In this document: piece after piece, positions 40,006 through 49,478 of the stretch
How positions within the stretch are numbered: the stretch's first letter is position 1
Layout: every line of letters starts with the position of its first letter
NCBI RefSeq assembly: GCF_001187785.1
Contig: NZ_CP012154.1
Span: 1,234,501 to 1,298,500 of the forward strand
Reading direction: 5' to 3'
Origin: Wenzhouxiangella marina
GTDB lineage: Bacteria > Pseudomonadota > Gammaproteobacteria > Xanthomonadales > Wenzhouxiangellaceae
Length of the DNA stretch: 64,000 nt
Program-made: the position numbers and the translations under genes
Notes under the pieces: model-generated
Database searches by the model: none
What the model saw: only the letters and a program-made list of their open reading frames with translations
Told to the model about the DNA's origin: nothing

Positions 40006-41546
40006 GCCTGCCCTCTGCGCCCGAGGACCTGACGCCAGACAGCCAGCGGGGCCTGGCCGCGGCGCAGCTGGCGCAGAACGGCGTTAGCGCCACGCTCGCG
40101 GGCCTGTTCGAGGGCCTGTCCGAGCAGACCAGTTCGGATGGCCGGCCACGTTGCCCGCCGAAAGCCGTCGATGCCCTCAAGCGCGCCATTCTCTGCCGCC
40201 ATTGGGCGCCCCTGACCCTGGAGCTGGGCCAGCTGTTCGAGCTGCTGGCCCGCGCCTGCCCTGATGAGCCCGGCGTGGCGCTGCGTCTGTTCTATGTCGA
40301 AGAGTGTCTCTCGGCCGAGTCTCTGGGCCAGGCGCTGGAGGCGGCCGGTCTGCCAGAGGGCGCTCGCCTGGAGGGGGGGCAGTTGCATTGCGGAGCGGCG
40401 CAGCAGGATTTCTGTTTGAACCTCAGACGCCTGCCGATCTGGTTGGGGCTGCTGGAGTTACTGGTCTATATCGATCCGGGCCTGATCACCGCCCTGGCGC
40501 CGGGGCGAACCGCCTCGGACTGGGCTCGTCTGCTGCAGGCGACGCTCAATGCATTTCTGGCCGAGCATCTGCAGCCGAAGCAGTGGCAGCAGCGAGCGTA
40601 TCGCGTGTTGCAGTGGCTGGATGAAGCGGCGCCGGGCCAGGCGCCGGAGATGGCGATCGACGACCAGCGTGTCCTCGATTTCTGGTTGCGCGTGGATCCG
40701 GAAGAGGATTTTCGTCGGTTTCGCAGCGTGGCCGATGTGTTCATCTACCTGCGGCGGGCGCTGGCCCTGGGCGATCGGCAGCAGTCGGCCCAGCACACCA
40801 TGGCGCTGGACGAGATCGAGGGCTGGCTGGCCCTCGAACCCGAACAGGCAGAGTCGCTGGACGAGGACCGCCTCGACGGTGCTGCACTGACGCGCCACCC
40901 CAAGTTCCTGACCGCTAAAAGCTGGCAGGATTGCGAACTGCCGGTGCGGCATCAGGGCCTGATCGATGCCATGCCCCTGACCTTGATACGCATGCAGGTC
41001 TTCGGAGACCACCAGGCTCGCTTGATCGAAGCGAGCAAGCGACGCCGTGACTTTGACTGGGAATCGCTGGAGCTTGAAGGCTACGGCGCCTGGCTCGAGC
41101 GCCTTGAAGGTCATCGGCAGGGCGCCGCCCAGGCGGCACGGGCCGCCGTCGACGTCCTGCTGCAGCTGCAGCAGCCGCTAGAGGCCATTGCCGCCCTGAG
41201 CGATTGGCAAGCTAATCTGCTGCAGGGCGGCGAGGAGGCCATGCTGGGGGCGCTGGCGGATGCATCGGACCAGGGTTTGAAGCGGCTTCGCTTGCAGTAC
41301 CCGACGCTGAATCGGGCCCTGGATGACTGTGCAAAGGCCTTCAAACAGGTCAATCGCTCAGGCTTCAAGGGGGGTGAGGACTTTGCCGAGGCCGAAGTCT
41401 ACCTGGACGGACTGGCCTGCCTGCGGGCCATCGACCGAGTGCTGGCCCGGTTTCTGGGCTGCTTTGTTGCGACCTCGGAAAAATATTCTGCTGATCTGCC
41501 CATGTTCAGGGAGAGATTCCAGCAATTGCACGGGGTGGAACGTTGA
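40002..41546 (+). CDS. Unknown protein of the FHA/PP2C operon (514 aa)
   Basis: No family recognised. A 514-residue soluble, mainly helical protein without signal peptide or TM segments, rich in Leu, Ala, Gln and Trp. Hydrophobic helices such as LPIWLGLLELLVYIDPGLITAL (40430-40495) alternate with acidic segments (e.g. VDPEEDFRRFRSVADVF). Its start overlaps the phosphatase stop (ATGA), and its stop overlaps the next gene (TTGA). Translational coupling with FHA and PP2C genes argues for a role in the same cytoplasmic complex, perhaps an adaptor. Confidence 0.75.
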   Translation: MSLPSAPEDLTPDSQRGLAAAQLAQNGVSATLAGLFEGLSEQTSSDGRPRCPPKAVDALKRAILCRHWAPLTLELGQLFELLARACPDEPGVALRLFYVEECLSAESLGQALEAAGLPEGARLEGGQLHCGAAQQDFCLNLRRLPIWLGLLELLVYIDPGLITALAPGRTASDWARLLQATLNAFLAEHLQPKQWQQRAYRVLQWLDEAAPGQAPEMAIDDQRVLDFWLRVDPEEDFRRFRSVADVFIYLRRALALGDRQQSAQHTMALDEIEGWLALEPEQAESLDEDRLDGAALTRHPKFLTAKSWQDCELPVRHQGLIDAMPLTLIRMQVFGDHQARLIEASKRRRDFDWESLELEGYGAWLERLEGHRQGAAQAARAAVDVLLQLQQPLEAIAALSDWQANLLQGGEEAMLGALADASDQGLKRLRLQYPTLNRALDDCAKAFKQVNRSGFKGGEDFAEAEVYLDGLACLRAIDRVLARFLGCFVATSEKYSADLPMFRERFQQLHGVER

Positions 41547-42079
41547 ACAAGGAACAGAAAGCAAGAAAAGTCGCCGAGGCCAGCTACCTGGCCTTGCGCG
41601 ATGCCCTCGATCAACCCGGGCCAGCCGGCCTGGTGCTGCCGCAGTCGGTCATCGACTTCGCGCTTGGCCGGGCCGTGGCCGATGAGGGCGCCGTTCGCCG
41701 GCACCTGGGCGAAGATCTGGCCTGCCGGCGCTTGTATCGCGAAGCCCTGGCTCAGCGCCGGCTCGCGCAGTCGCCCATCCAGGCCTGTGCCCAGGACAAG
41801 GGCGAGGTCACTCGGCGCTCTGGGGAGGGCTTCGAGCTGCACTTCCGGCGCTCGCAGGCCTCACCGGGGCAGGTCTACGTCACCCTGCAGCTGCTGCCGG
41901 GCATTGAAATCGAAGATGGCGTGGGCCTTGAGATACATGCCATCGCCGATCACGACATCCTGCGAGTGAGCTTCCCGCCACTTCACGATCAGCAGAGCCA
42001 GCGCTTGTTCGAAGACCAGGATGCGGTCCTGCAGCTGCTGCGCGACGATCGTGCCGAATTGGAGGTGCTGCGAGCATGA
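41543..42079 (+). CDS. Unknown protein of the FHA/PP2C operon (178 aa)
   Basis: No family recognised. A 178-residue cytoplasmic protein starting at a TTG that overlaps the preceding stop (TTGA), with GGTGGAA just upstream. The N-terminal half is helical and charged; the C-terminal half has beta-strand patterns (VYVTLQLLPGIEIEDGVGLEI, HDILRVSFPPLHD) and ends with an acidic helix. The stop overlaps the next gene by 4 nt. It is probably expressed in a fixed ratio with its neighbours. Confidence 0.72.
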   Translation: MNKEQKARKVAEASYLALRDALDQPGPAGLVLPQSVIDFALGRAVADEGAVRRHLGEDLACRRLYREALAQRRLAQSPIQACAQDKGEVTRRSGEGFELHFRRSQASPGQVYVTLQLLPGIEIEDGVGLEIHAIADHDILRVSFPPLHDQQSQRLFEDQDAVLQLLRDDRAELEVLRA

Positions 42080-43290
42080 CGACACATGTATTTATCGGAA
42101 CCACCTGCGGGCCCGTGGCGATTCAGCGGATCACGCCGGAGGCCAGCGGGGTGCAATCCGTGGTCTGCCTCAACGGTACGGTCCAGGCCTTGCCGATCAG
42201 CCACGCTTACCACGACTTCGTCCGGCGAGGCACGGGCATCATCGCGCGTGATTTCGAGCACGATGCCTTCCGCGTCGATCTGGCCGAGCGCGTTGACCAG
42301 GGCGTGAGCTGGCAGCTGCCGATCTACGTTGCCCATGCCGTGCACGCCAGGGGGCAGCTGGGTAACGGGCAGCCCGAGGCGGGTGACACGGTCATCTGGG
42401 CCACGGGCGAGGTCGGTGCCGATGGCGATGTCCGTCCCGTCGAGCGCACGGCCGACAAGCTGAATCAATCACTCGGTCAGATCCAGCAATGGCGCCAGGC
42501 GGGCATTCAGGTGCGTGTGCTGCTGCCGGACACGAACCTGGCCGAGGGCGTCGAGCAGGTCTCCGACCTGGCCGGTGTGGCCGGCGTCCACACCCTGAGT
42601 GAGGCGCTGGAGAGTTTTGGTGGCGGTGTGAGCAGGCCTTCGAAGGACAAGACATCCTCTGCCATGGGCTCGGCTAAGCCGTCGGCCTGGTTGATCGCCG
42701 CCGTGATCGTGGCCCTGCTGGCCTCGGTGATCTGGTGGCTGAGTTCAGGCAAGGGCGGCCAAGAGCTCATCGAGCTGGATGATTTCGGTGGGCAGGTGGT
42801 GCGGCCTACGAGGCCCCAGCCGCAGGCAAGCCGCGCATCCTCCGACGCCGGCCGAGTCATCGCATCGACCACGGCGACGGACCAGGAGCTTTGGTGGCTC
42901 TATGGCACTGGTGACTGCGCGCCAGCCAATCAGACTCGCGTCGCGGTCGATGAGGTCGCGGCTATGCAGGACGAGCACGGTGCACTCTGTGGCCTGGCCA
43001 TGGCGGCCGGGTCGGATGACACCGTGCTGGTCGTCAGTCTGACAGAGGGTGCTCGCTTGCCCGTTGGGCCAAGCAGAGCCGGGTACCGCAGCACGAGGCT
43101 GCACAGCGCAGCCGAAGGTGGCCGACTGGCCGTGATCTGGCTCGACAGCTCGGCGGCGCTTCGCGTCGAATCCTTGCTCGAACGCTGGCTTCGCCAACAG
43201 CCAAGGCCGCTGGCGCCCGCCACTCTCGAGGCCTGGCTGGCCGAGCAGGGCGATGGGTCGCAGCTTCGCTGGATCGAGATCGCGCCCTGA
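42076..43290 (+). CDS. Membrane protein with Lon (S16)-like domain
   Basis: A 404-residue protein. The N-terminal cytoplasmic part (about 60-182) follows the Lon proteolytic domain order: QGVSWQLPIYVAHAV (compare DGPSAGIA in Lon; Ser78), TGEVGADGDVRPVERTADKLNQ (compare TGEITLRGQVLPIGGLKEKL; Lys128), QAGIQVRVLLPDTNLAEGVEQV, and a final HTLSEALES. Both residues of the Ser-Lys dyad are present at plausible spacing. A TM helix (203-222) leads to a periplasmic domain (about 225-404) of unknown type with a Cys pair. A possible target is one of the kinase or FHA proteins. A hairpin GGCGACC/GGTCGCC (43284-43305) follows the stop. Confidence 0.68.
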   Translation: MTTHVFIGTTCGPVAIQRITPEASGVQSVVCLNGTVQALPISHAYHDFVRRGTGIIARDFEHDAFRVDLAERVDQGVSWQLPIYVAHAVHARGQLGNGQPEAGDTVIWATGEVGADGDVRPVERTADKLNQSLGQIQQWRQAGIQVRVLLPDTNLAEGVEQVSDLAGVAGVHTLSEALESFGGGVSRPSKDKTSSAMGSAKPSAWLIAAVIVALLASVIWWLSSGKGGQELIELDDFGGQVVRPTRPQPQASRASSDAGRVIASTTATDQELWWLYGTGDCAPANQTRVAVDEVAAMQDEHGALCGLAMAAGSDDTVLVVSLTEGARLPVGPSRAGYRSTRLHSAAEGGRLAVIWLDSSAALRVESLLERWLRQQPRPLAPATLEAWLAEQGDGSQLRWIEIAP

Positions 43291-43394
43291 AGGGGCGACC
43301 GGGGGGTTGGTCGCCGCCGGCCAAGTTCTTCATAATGAGTCAGTAGGGAAGGCCGTATGGGTGCTACGGCCAGAAGTGAACCAACGGGGACAGC

Positions 43395-46292
43395 ATGCAT
43401 ATCATCGGACGCTACACCATCTTGAAACGCCTCGGTGGCGGAGGCTTCGGCGAGGTCTTCCTCGGCGAGGACCCTCAGATCGGCCGCCAGGTGGCGATCA
43501 AGGTCTTCAAGCCGAAGGATGAAAACCTGATCGCCTTCGCGACCAGCTCTGATGAGGAGGGACTGGAGATTCTCCGTGCGCGCTTCCTGAACGAGGCGAA
43601 GATCCTGGCCTCGTTGGAGGATCAGTCCAATATCGTCACGGTGCATGAGTATGGCGAGCTGGAGGACGGCTCACCCTTTTACGTGATGCCCTACCTGCCG
43701 CGATCCCTGGCGGATGAGCTGGGCAAGGACATCTTCGACGTCAATGCCCTCGAAGAATTGCCCGAAGCCCAGCGCCCCCGAGCGCTCCCGCTCGAACGGA
43801 GCCTGGATGTTCTGGAGCAGCTCCTGACCGGCCTGGCTGCCGCCCACGCCAAGGGGCTGATCCATCGGGACATCAAGCCCTCGAACCTGATGTTCTCCGA
43901 GTCCGGCCAGATCCGCATCGTGGATTTCGGCATCGCCAAGGCACCCGATGGCCAGCACTCCACGGTCTCGCATCTGGGCCTGGGCAGTCGCAACTACATG
44001 GCCCCGGAGCAGCGCGAGAGCGCCAAACACGTCGATGCTCGTGCCGATGTGTACTCGGTCGGCATCGTCGCCTACCGCATGCTGACAGGCAAACTGCCGA
44101 TCGGACGATTTGCCGATCCCAATGTCGCGGTGCCTGCGCTGGGTACGGCCCTGAACGAACTGCTCCTGTCGATGATGGACGTAGACAAGGATCGGCGACC
44201 CAAGGATGCAGCTGAAGCCCTGGAGCGCTTCCAGATGGCGAAAGCCTCGGTGGGACAGGCGGGCAGTGAAAGCGACACGGGCACCTGGGCAGGCGGTGGC
44301 GAGGCCGGTGTTCGAGACGAACTCAAGCCCCTGCGTGCCCGCATCGCTGAAGTCATTGGCGAGCACGGCCGCATCCCCGCGCACGAGCGCGAGGGCCTGC
44401 TGGCTCTGGCCTCGATTGCGGACCTGGGCGAGGCCGACCTCGACCGCTTGATCGACGAAGTGGTCAAGGCCGATCGGACACTGGCCGCCAAGTCACGCCT
44501 GGTCGCCACCCTGACCCATCGCATTCAGGCCCGCAAGGGCGCCCTGGACGTCCGCGCCATCGAGAGCCTCGATGCCGCAGCCAGCGCCGTCGGCTGGGAT
44601 CGCGGGAAGGTGCAGGCGCTGATGGATGAGCTGGTGGCCGAACTGGGTCTGGACTCACAGCGTTCCGATGCTGGCCAAAGAGCGAAGCCCCATAACAAGA
44701 GCAAGAACCATTACAAGAACCAGAACAAGGCGAGCCGTCCGTTCCCCTTGCGCGGCATCGCCGCGGTGCTGGTCGCGGTGCTGGTGCTCGGCGCCGGCGG
44801 CTACGGCATCATGCAGTGGCGGGAAGGTCAGCAGTTGGATACAGCCGCAGAGGCGGACTGGCAGCTGGCCCAGGACGGCGACACGGTCGCCGCCTATCAA
44901 AGCTTTATCGAAGCCTGGCCCGAGGCGCGAGCCGTCAGCACGGCCAGAGAACGCATCGCTGAACTGGAAGCGCAAGGCCAGAGCATCGTGGGCCAGGTGC
45001 AGGACTACCTTAACCGCCTGGAATATCGTGTGCCGAGTTCCGGCACCCTGGACCCGCGTACGGAATCCGCGATCCGAAGCTTCGAGGAGGCGCAGGGCCT
45101 GCCGGTGGCTGGGGTGGCGGACGAGGTCCTTTTGGACGCGCTGCAGGCCGAGTTTCGCGAGCGAGATGAAGCAGCTTGGGCGCAGGCCAGCCAGGTGAAC
45201 GCCGAGCAGTCATACTCGGCCTATCGTGAGGCGTTCCCGCAGGGCCAATACCTGAGTCAGGTGGGTGAGCGGATCGATGCCGTGCGGCAGGCTCGTCAGG
45301 CGGCGGAAGCTCAAGCCGAGCTCGCCCGCCAGGAGCGGGCCGCTGCCGAGGCGGCTCGCCGAACCTTGGTTTCCGCCATTCAACGCGAGCTGGCTCGCCT
45401 GGGTCGCTCGGTGAGTGTGGACGGAGAACTGGGCCCAGGAACGGCGGATCAGATCCGCGCCTTCGAGCGCGCCATGAACCGGCGTGAGTCCGGCGAGCCT
45501 AGTCGGGCTTTACTGGCTGCGATGGAAGTCGCGGAACGTTGGCCAGGTCCACAGCCCGGAGATGTCTTTCGTGACTGCGATGCTTGTCCCGAGATGGTGG
45601 TGATACCGTCGGGTGAATTTTCGATGGGTGGTGGCACTTCATATTCGGTGCCGCGTCGATCGGTTACCGTTCCAAGCTTTTCCATTGCCAAAACAGAGGT
45701 AACCTTTGCGCAGTGGGAAAACTGCGTTCGTGACCGCGGCTGTTCTCGACGACCTGATGACCAGGGCTGGGGTAGAAACAATCGGCCTGTGATTGATGTG
45801 TCTTGGGATGATGCGCAGGAGTATGTGCTTTGGCTGAGTCGCAAGTCAGGAGAAAACTATCGGCTACCAAGCGAGGCTGAATGGGAGTATGCAGCTCGCG
45901 CCGGCACAAGTACCCGTTTTCATACTGGCGATTGTCTGACGACTTCACAGGCGAATTTTGATGGGAACCGACCAGCAAGCGGTTGTCCTGCTGGGATTTT
46001 TCGTGCGCAGTCTGTCGAAGTTGGCAGTTTCCCAGCCAATGATTTCGGTCTCCATGATCTTCATGGCAATGTTATGGAGTGGGTCGCCGATTGCTGGAAC
46101 AGGAATTATCGAGGGGCGCCGGCGGATGGTTCGGCCTGGATGAGTGGTGACTGCAGCAAGGCTGTTTTACGTGGTGGCTCTTGGGGTTCATTTTGGGCAT
46201 TGTCTCCTCAGTCTGGCGATCGAATTGCAGTCTCTCGAAGCAACTGGAATCATTTCACAGGCTTTCGCCCCGCTAGGTCACTAGACCAGTGA
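43395..46292 (+). CDS. Transmembrane Ser/Thr kinase K4 with periplasmic FGE-fold domain
   Basis: A 965-residue kinase with GGGGAC before the ATG, as in K1. Kinase motifs HRDIKPSN and DFGIAK are intact, the linker has ESDTGTW and the TM helix is about 453-475. Two peptidoglycan-binding-like repeats (530-583 and 657-710) closely match K3. The FGE/SUMF-like domain (722-963) begins DVFRDCDACPEMVVIPSGEF but lacks the SPAGE loop (GGGTSYSVPRR instead), and its end (VLRGGSWGSFWALSPQ, GFRPARS) is unlike the others. Base composition falls to about 55-57 percent GC in sampled lines of the FGE part, so the tip probably has a different origin from the body. Confidence 0.92.
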   Translation: MHIIGRYTILKRLGGGGFGEVFLGEDPQIGRQVAIKVFKPKDENLIAFATSSDEEGLEILRARFLNEAKILASLEDQSNIVTVHEYGELEDGSPFYVMPYLPRSLADELGKDIFDVNALEELPEAQRPRALPLERSLDVLEQLLTGLAAAHAKGLIHRDIKPSNLMFSESGQIRIVDFGIAKAPDGQHSTVSHLGLGSRNYMAPEQRESAKHVDARADVYSVGIVAYRMLTGKLPIGRFADPNVAVPALGTALNELLLSMMDVDKDRRPKDAAEALERFQMAKASVGQAGSESDTGTWAGGGEAGVRDELKPLRARIAEVIGEHGRIPAHEREGLLALASIADLGEADLDRLIDEVVKADRTLAAKSRLVATLTHRIQARKGALDVRAIESLDAAASAVGWDRGKVQALMDELVAELGLDSQRSDAGQRAKPHNKSKNHYKNQNKASRPFPLRGIAAVLVAVLVLGAGGYGIMQWREGQQLDTAAEADWQLAQDGDTVAAYQSFIEAWPEARAVSTARERIAELEAQGQSIVGQVQDYLNRLEYRVPSSGTLDPRTESAIRSFEEAQGLPVAGVADEVLLDALQAEFRERDEAAWAQASQVNAEQSYSAYREAFPQGQYLSQVGERIDAVRQARQAAEAQAELARQERAAAEAARRTLVSAIQRELARLGRSVSVDGELGPGTADQIRAFERAMNRRESGEPSRALLAAMEVAERWPGPQPGDVFRDCDACPEMVVIPSGEFSMGGGTSYSVPRRSVTVPSFSIAKTEVTFAQWENCVRDRGCSRRPDDQGWGRNNRPVIDVSWDDAQEYVLWLSRKSGENYRLPSEAEWEYAARAGTSTRFHTGDCLTTSQANFDGNRPASGCPAGIFRAQSVEVGSFPANDFGLHDLHGNVMEWVADCWNRNYRGAPADGSAWMSGDCSKAVLRGGSWGSFWALSPQSGDRIAVSRSNWNHFTGFRPARSLDQ

Positions 46293-46353
46293 GCACCATG
46301 TTCAAGTGCGCATGACGATGCAGGACTCTTGCGTCTGTAAGGAGAGTTAGCTA

Positions 46354-48828
46354 TTGAACTTGATTGAACGCTACACCATCCTCAAACGCCTCGGCGGCGG
46401 TGGTTTTGGCGAGGTCTTCCTCGGCGAGGACCCGCAGATCGGTCGCCAGGTCGCGATCAAGGTCTTCAAGCCGAAGGACGAGAACCTCATCGCCTTCGCG
46501 ACCAGCTCGGATGAGGAAGGCCTGGAGATCCTTCGGGCGCGCTTCCTGAACGAAGCGAAGATCCTTGCGTCGCTACATAATGAACGCCACGTGATCGAGG
46601 TGCTGGACTTTGGCGAGGCTGAAGACGGTGCCCCGTATTACGTCATGCCCTACCTGCCGAACTCCCTGGCCGATGAGTTGGGCAAGGACGTGTTCGACCG
46701 CAAGGCACTGGAAGAACTGCCCGAAGCGCAGCGGCCCCGCGCCTTGCCGTTGGAACGCTCCCTGGAACTGATGGAGCAGGTGCTCAAGGGTCTGGCGGCT
46801 GCCCATGGCAAGGGCCTGATCCACCGCGATATCAAGCCGTCGAACATCATGCTGACCGAAGACGGCGAAATTCGCATTGTCGACTTCGGCATTGCCAAGG
46901 CACCGGACAGTGCCCATTCGAGCGTCTCTCATCTGGGCCTGGGCAGTCGCAACTACATGTCGCCCGAGCAACGTGAGTCGGCCAAGCATGTCGATGCCCG
47001 GGCCGATGTCTACGCCTTCGGCCGCCTGGCCTACCGCATGCTGACCGGGCGACTCCCGGTGGGCCGCTTCGCCGATCCCAACGTGGCCGTCCCAGCACTG
47101 GGCCAGGACATGAACGACCTGCTCCTCAGCGCCCTTGACGAGGACCGCGATCAACGCCCGGCCGATGCTGCGGAGTTGCTGGCTCGATTCGAAGAAGCGA
47201 GGTCCAGCGTCGGCGCGGCCGATGAGGAGGAAGATACGGGCACCTGGGTTGGTGGAGGCGAGGCCGGTGTGCGAGACGAGATCAAGCCGCTCCGAGCCCG
47301 GATTGTCGAGCTACTAGGCAAGCACGGCCGCATTCCCAGCCATGAGCGAGAAGTTCTTTTGGCGATGGCCGCCATTGCCGACCTGAGCGAGGCTGATCTG
47401 GATCGATTGATCGACGCAGTGCTTCGGGGCGATCAGGCCCTGGCCGCCAAGGCACGACTGATTGCTGTCTTGACGCGCAGCATCGAGGCCCGAAAAGGCA
47501 TCCTGGCTGATTCGGCCATCGAAAGCCTCGGGTCAGCGGCTGCGGCCGTGGGCTGGGATCGAGGCAGGATACAGGCGCTTGCGCAGGAGCTACTTAGCGA
47601 TCTTGGAATTGATCGAGAGCCTGCGGAAGATGCTAAGCAAGCTGACTTTAAGCCGGGCCGCTCGCTGCCGTTTCGCCCTATCGCCGGGGTATTTGCCATC
47701 GTGCTGGTACTTACTGTCGCCGGCTACGGTGTCACACAGTGGCGTGCGGGTCAGAAGCTGGAGGCGGCGGCCGAGCAGGCTTGGCAGTTGGCGCAGGAAA
47801 TCGATACGATTGTTGGCTACCGGCAGTTTCTTGACGATTGGCCGGAAGCTCGAAATGTTGGGAATGCCCAAGAGCGCATTGATGAGATTGAAGCGGATAC
47901 TCAGAACCTCGTTCGTTCAATTCAAGACTATCTGAATCGACTGGGTGAGGCCGTGCCAGAGTCTGGTCATCTCGACTCTAGTACGGTTTCGGCGATACGA
48001 GCATTCCAGATCGAACGGGGATTAACGGTAACCGGTCAAATTGATGAATCGCTTCTGGAATCGCTTCGGAGGGAGTTTCGCCGAAGGGATGAGCTGGCGT
48101 GGTCTGAGGCGATTGAGGAGAATACGGCCCAGGCTTTCAGAGCCTACCTGACATCTTTCCCCCGCGGTGCGTACGTCGCCGAGGTGGATGGTCGCATGGC
48201 GATAATTGCTGAAGAACAGCAACAAATCGCGGCAGAAACCGAGCGACGCCGAATGGAACGAGCAGCAGCTGAGGAGGCTCGCAGTGAGCTGATACGTAAT
48301 ATTAAGTCTGAACTACAGCGCTTGGGGCAAGCTGTCAACCAAACGGGAGAATTGGAAGCGGGCACTGTAAATTTGATTCGAGAATTTGAAGTGGCCATCA
48401 ACCGCTCGCCTACTGGCCAAGCTTCCAGGGAGATTCTCGACTTGTTACGTAACACGGAGAGTTGGCCCGTTCGAATGGGTAGGCTTGAAGTCACGACATT
48501 CCCCAGGGGAGCGCAAATCTACGTGGATGGTAATTTGATTGGTTCGCAGTCTGGCATGACGTTGGAGTTGTTAGAGGGTCAGCACACGATTACGGCACGA
48601 CTGGATGGTTATCAGGAATCGTCGGATACCGTGTCGGTGATAGCGAATGAGACTTCATCAGTGCATTTGATTCTGATGAGGGGTAGTTCTGATCTGGTGG
48701 ACCGGCTGACAGAGGGCCGAAACTGGTGTTGTGCGCCGGACGGTCAGAAATTATGCTTGATGCCTAATGGCTTTGAGATTGGTACATTCTGTGAGTGCGG
48801 CAATTATAGAGGACGGGTATGCAGATGA
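46354..48828 (+). CDS. Transmembrane Ser/Thr kinase K5 with PEGA domain and Cys-rich tail
   Basis: An 824-residue kinase starting at TTG (46354) after GGAGAG. HRDIKPSN, DFGIAK and the EEDTGTW linker are conserved; the APE motif is SPE. TM helix about 439-462. Two diverged peptidoglycan-binding-like repeats (518-571 and 645-699) are followed by a PEGA domain (709-776: FPRGAQIYVDGNLIGSQ, LLEGQHTITARLDGY) and a C-terminal tail with six cysteines (WCCAPDGQKLC, FCECGNYRGRVC). PEGA domains are surface or carbohydrate-associated modules. GC is near 50 percent after about 47600. It overlaps the next gene by 4 nt (ATGA). Confidence 0.9.
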   Translation: MNLIERYTILKRLGGGGFGEVFLGEDPQIGRQVAIKVFKPKDENLIAFATSSDEEGLEILRARFLNEAKILASLHNERHVIEVLDFGEAEDGAPYYVMPYLPNSLADELGKDVFDRKALEELPEAQRPRALPLERSLELMEQVLKGLAAAHGKGLIHRDIKPSNIMLTEDGEIRIVDFGIAKAPDSAHSSVSHLGLGSRNYMSPEQRESAKHVDARADVYAFGRLAYRMLTGRLPVGRFADPNVAVPALGQDMNDLLLSALDEDRDQRPADAAELLARFEEARSSVGAADEEEDTGTWVGGGEAGVRDEIKPLRARIVELLGKHGRIPSHEREVLLAMAAIADLSEADLDRLIDAVLRGDQALAAKARLIAVLTRSIEARKGILADSAIESLGSAAAAVGWDRGRIQALAQELLSDLGIDREPAEDAKQADFKPGRSLPFRPIAGVFAIVLVLTVAGYGVTQWRAGQKLEAAAEQAWQLAQEIDTIVGYRQFLDDWPEARNVGNAQERIDEIEADTQNLVRSIQDYLNRLGEAVPESGHLDSSTVSAIRAFQIERGLTVTGQIDESLLESLRREFRRRDELAWSEAIEENTAQAFRAYLTSFPRGAYVAEVDGRMAIIAEEQQQIAAETERRRMERAAAEEARSELIRNIKSELQRLGQAVNQTGELEAGTVNLIREFEVAINRSPTGQASREILDLLRNTESWPVRMGRLEVTTFPRGAQIYVDGNLIGSQSGMTLELLEGQHTITARLDGYQESSDTVSVIANETSSVHLILMRGSSDLVDRLTEGRNWCCAPDGQKLCLMPNGFEIGTFCECGNYRGRVCR

Positions 48829-49361
48829 ATAAAAATATTGGTTGGTTGGCCTTCGCGTGTTTGTTTGGATGGAGTCAGGCAAAGGCAGATGATCAATTCT
48901 GCTCGATGATATTGGATTTTGCTGGAGAAGCATCATCGGGCTTTGCAAGCAATCAGAATCGTTGGGTTCCGAACCGGGTGGGAAGAGGTGGTCGATATAC
49001 CTGCAAGGTTAATCTTCCTGGTGGGTCTATTTGCTCAATTAAGACCAGGTCGGACCTGTCGTCAAACCGAATGGAATTCGGATATGACCAGCCTAGCGTT
49101 GCGTCCGCGGAGAATATGGCCCGTGATTTTGCCTCCGCAATTGAAACATGTGGATTGGTTCGTCTTGAGGATGGTGCCGGCTGGTTGAGCGACATTGAAG
49201 ATGATGACAATGTGACAGATGTTGTCTGGCATGCCTATCTACAGGGCGATGAAGATTCCGACGAGTACGTTCTTCTGGAAATCTACGCCTGGGAGCCTGA
49301 CAGCCGTTCGAGACGCCCGCCACGTGCTTTCGTCGCAATTTCTTACGAAAGGCATGACTGA
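48825..49361 (+). CDS. Secreted protein of unknown function
   Basis: No family recognised. A 178-residue protein with a signal peptide (WLAFACLFGWSQAKA) and four cysteines in the mature part (FCSMIL, YTCKVN, SICSIK, ETCGLV), suggesting two disulfides. The ATG at 48825 overlaps the K5 stop (ATGA); an in-frame ATG at 48819 is also possible. GC is near 48 percent in a sampled line, like the end of K5, so the K5 tail and this gene probably arrived together. It is a candidate periplasmic partner of the K5 PEGA/Cys tail. Confidence 0.75.
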   Translation: MNKNIGWLAFACLFGWSQAKADDQFCSMILDFAGEASSGFASNQNRWVPNRVGRGGRYTCKVNLPGGSICSIKTRSDLSSNRMEFGYDQPSVASAENMARDFASAIETCGLVRLEDGAGWLSDIEDDDNVTDVVWHAYLQGDEDSDEYVLLEIYAWEPDSRSRRPPRAFVAISYERHD

Positions 49362-49478
49362 GAATCGATCCGCGCGGGTGCGCCATTTTCTTTGACCTGA
49401 AGGGTGGTCCGTCAAGAAATGCTTCTAATCCCTCCATGGCGATTGTGAACCCTAGTTCCAATATCCTGGAGATTGAAA

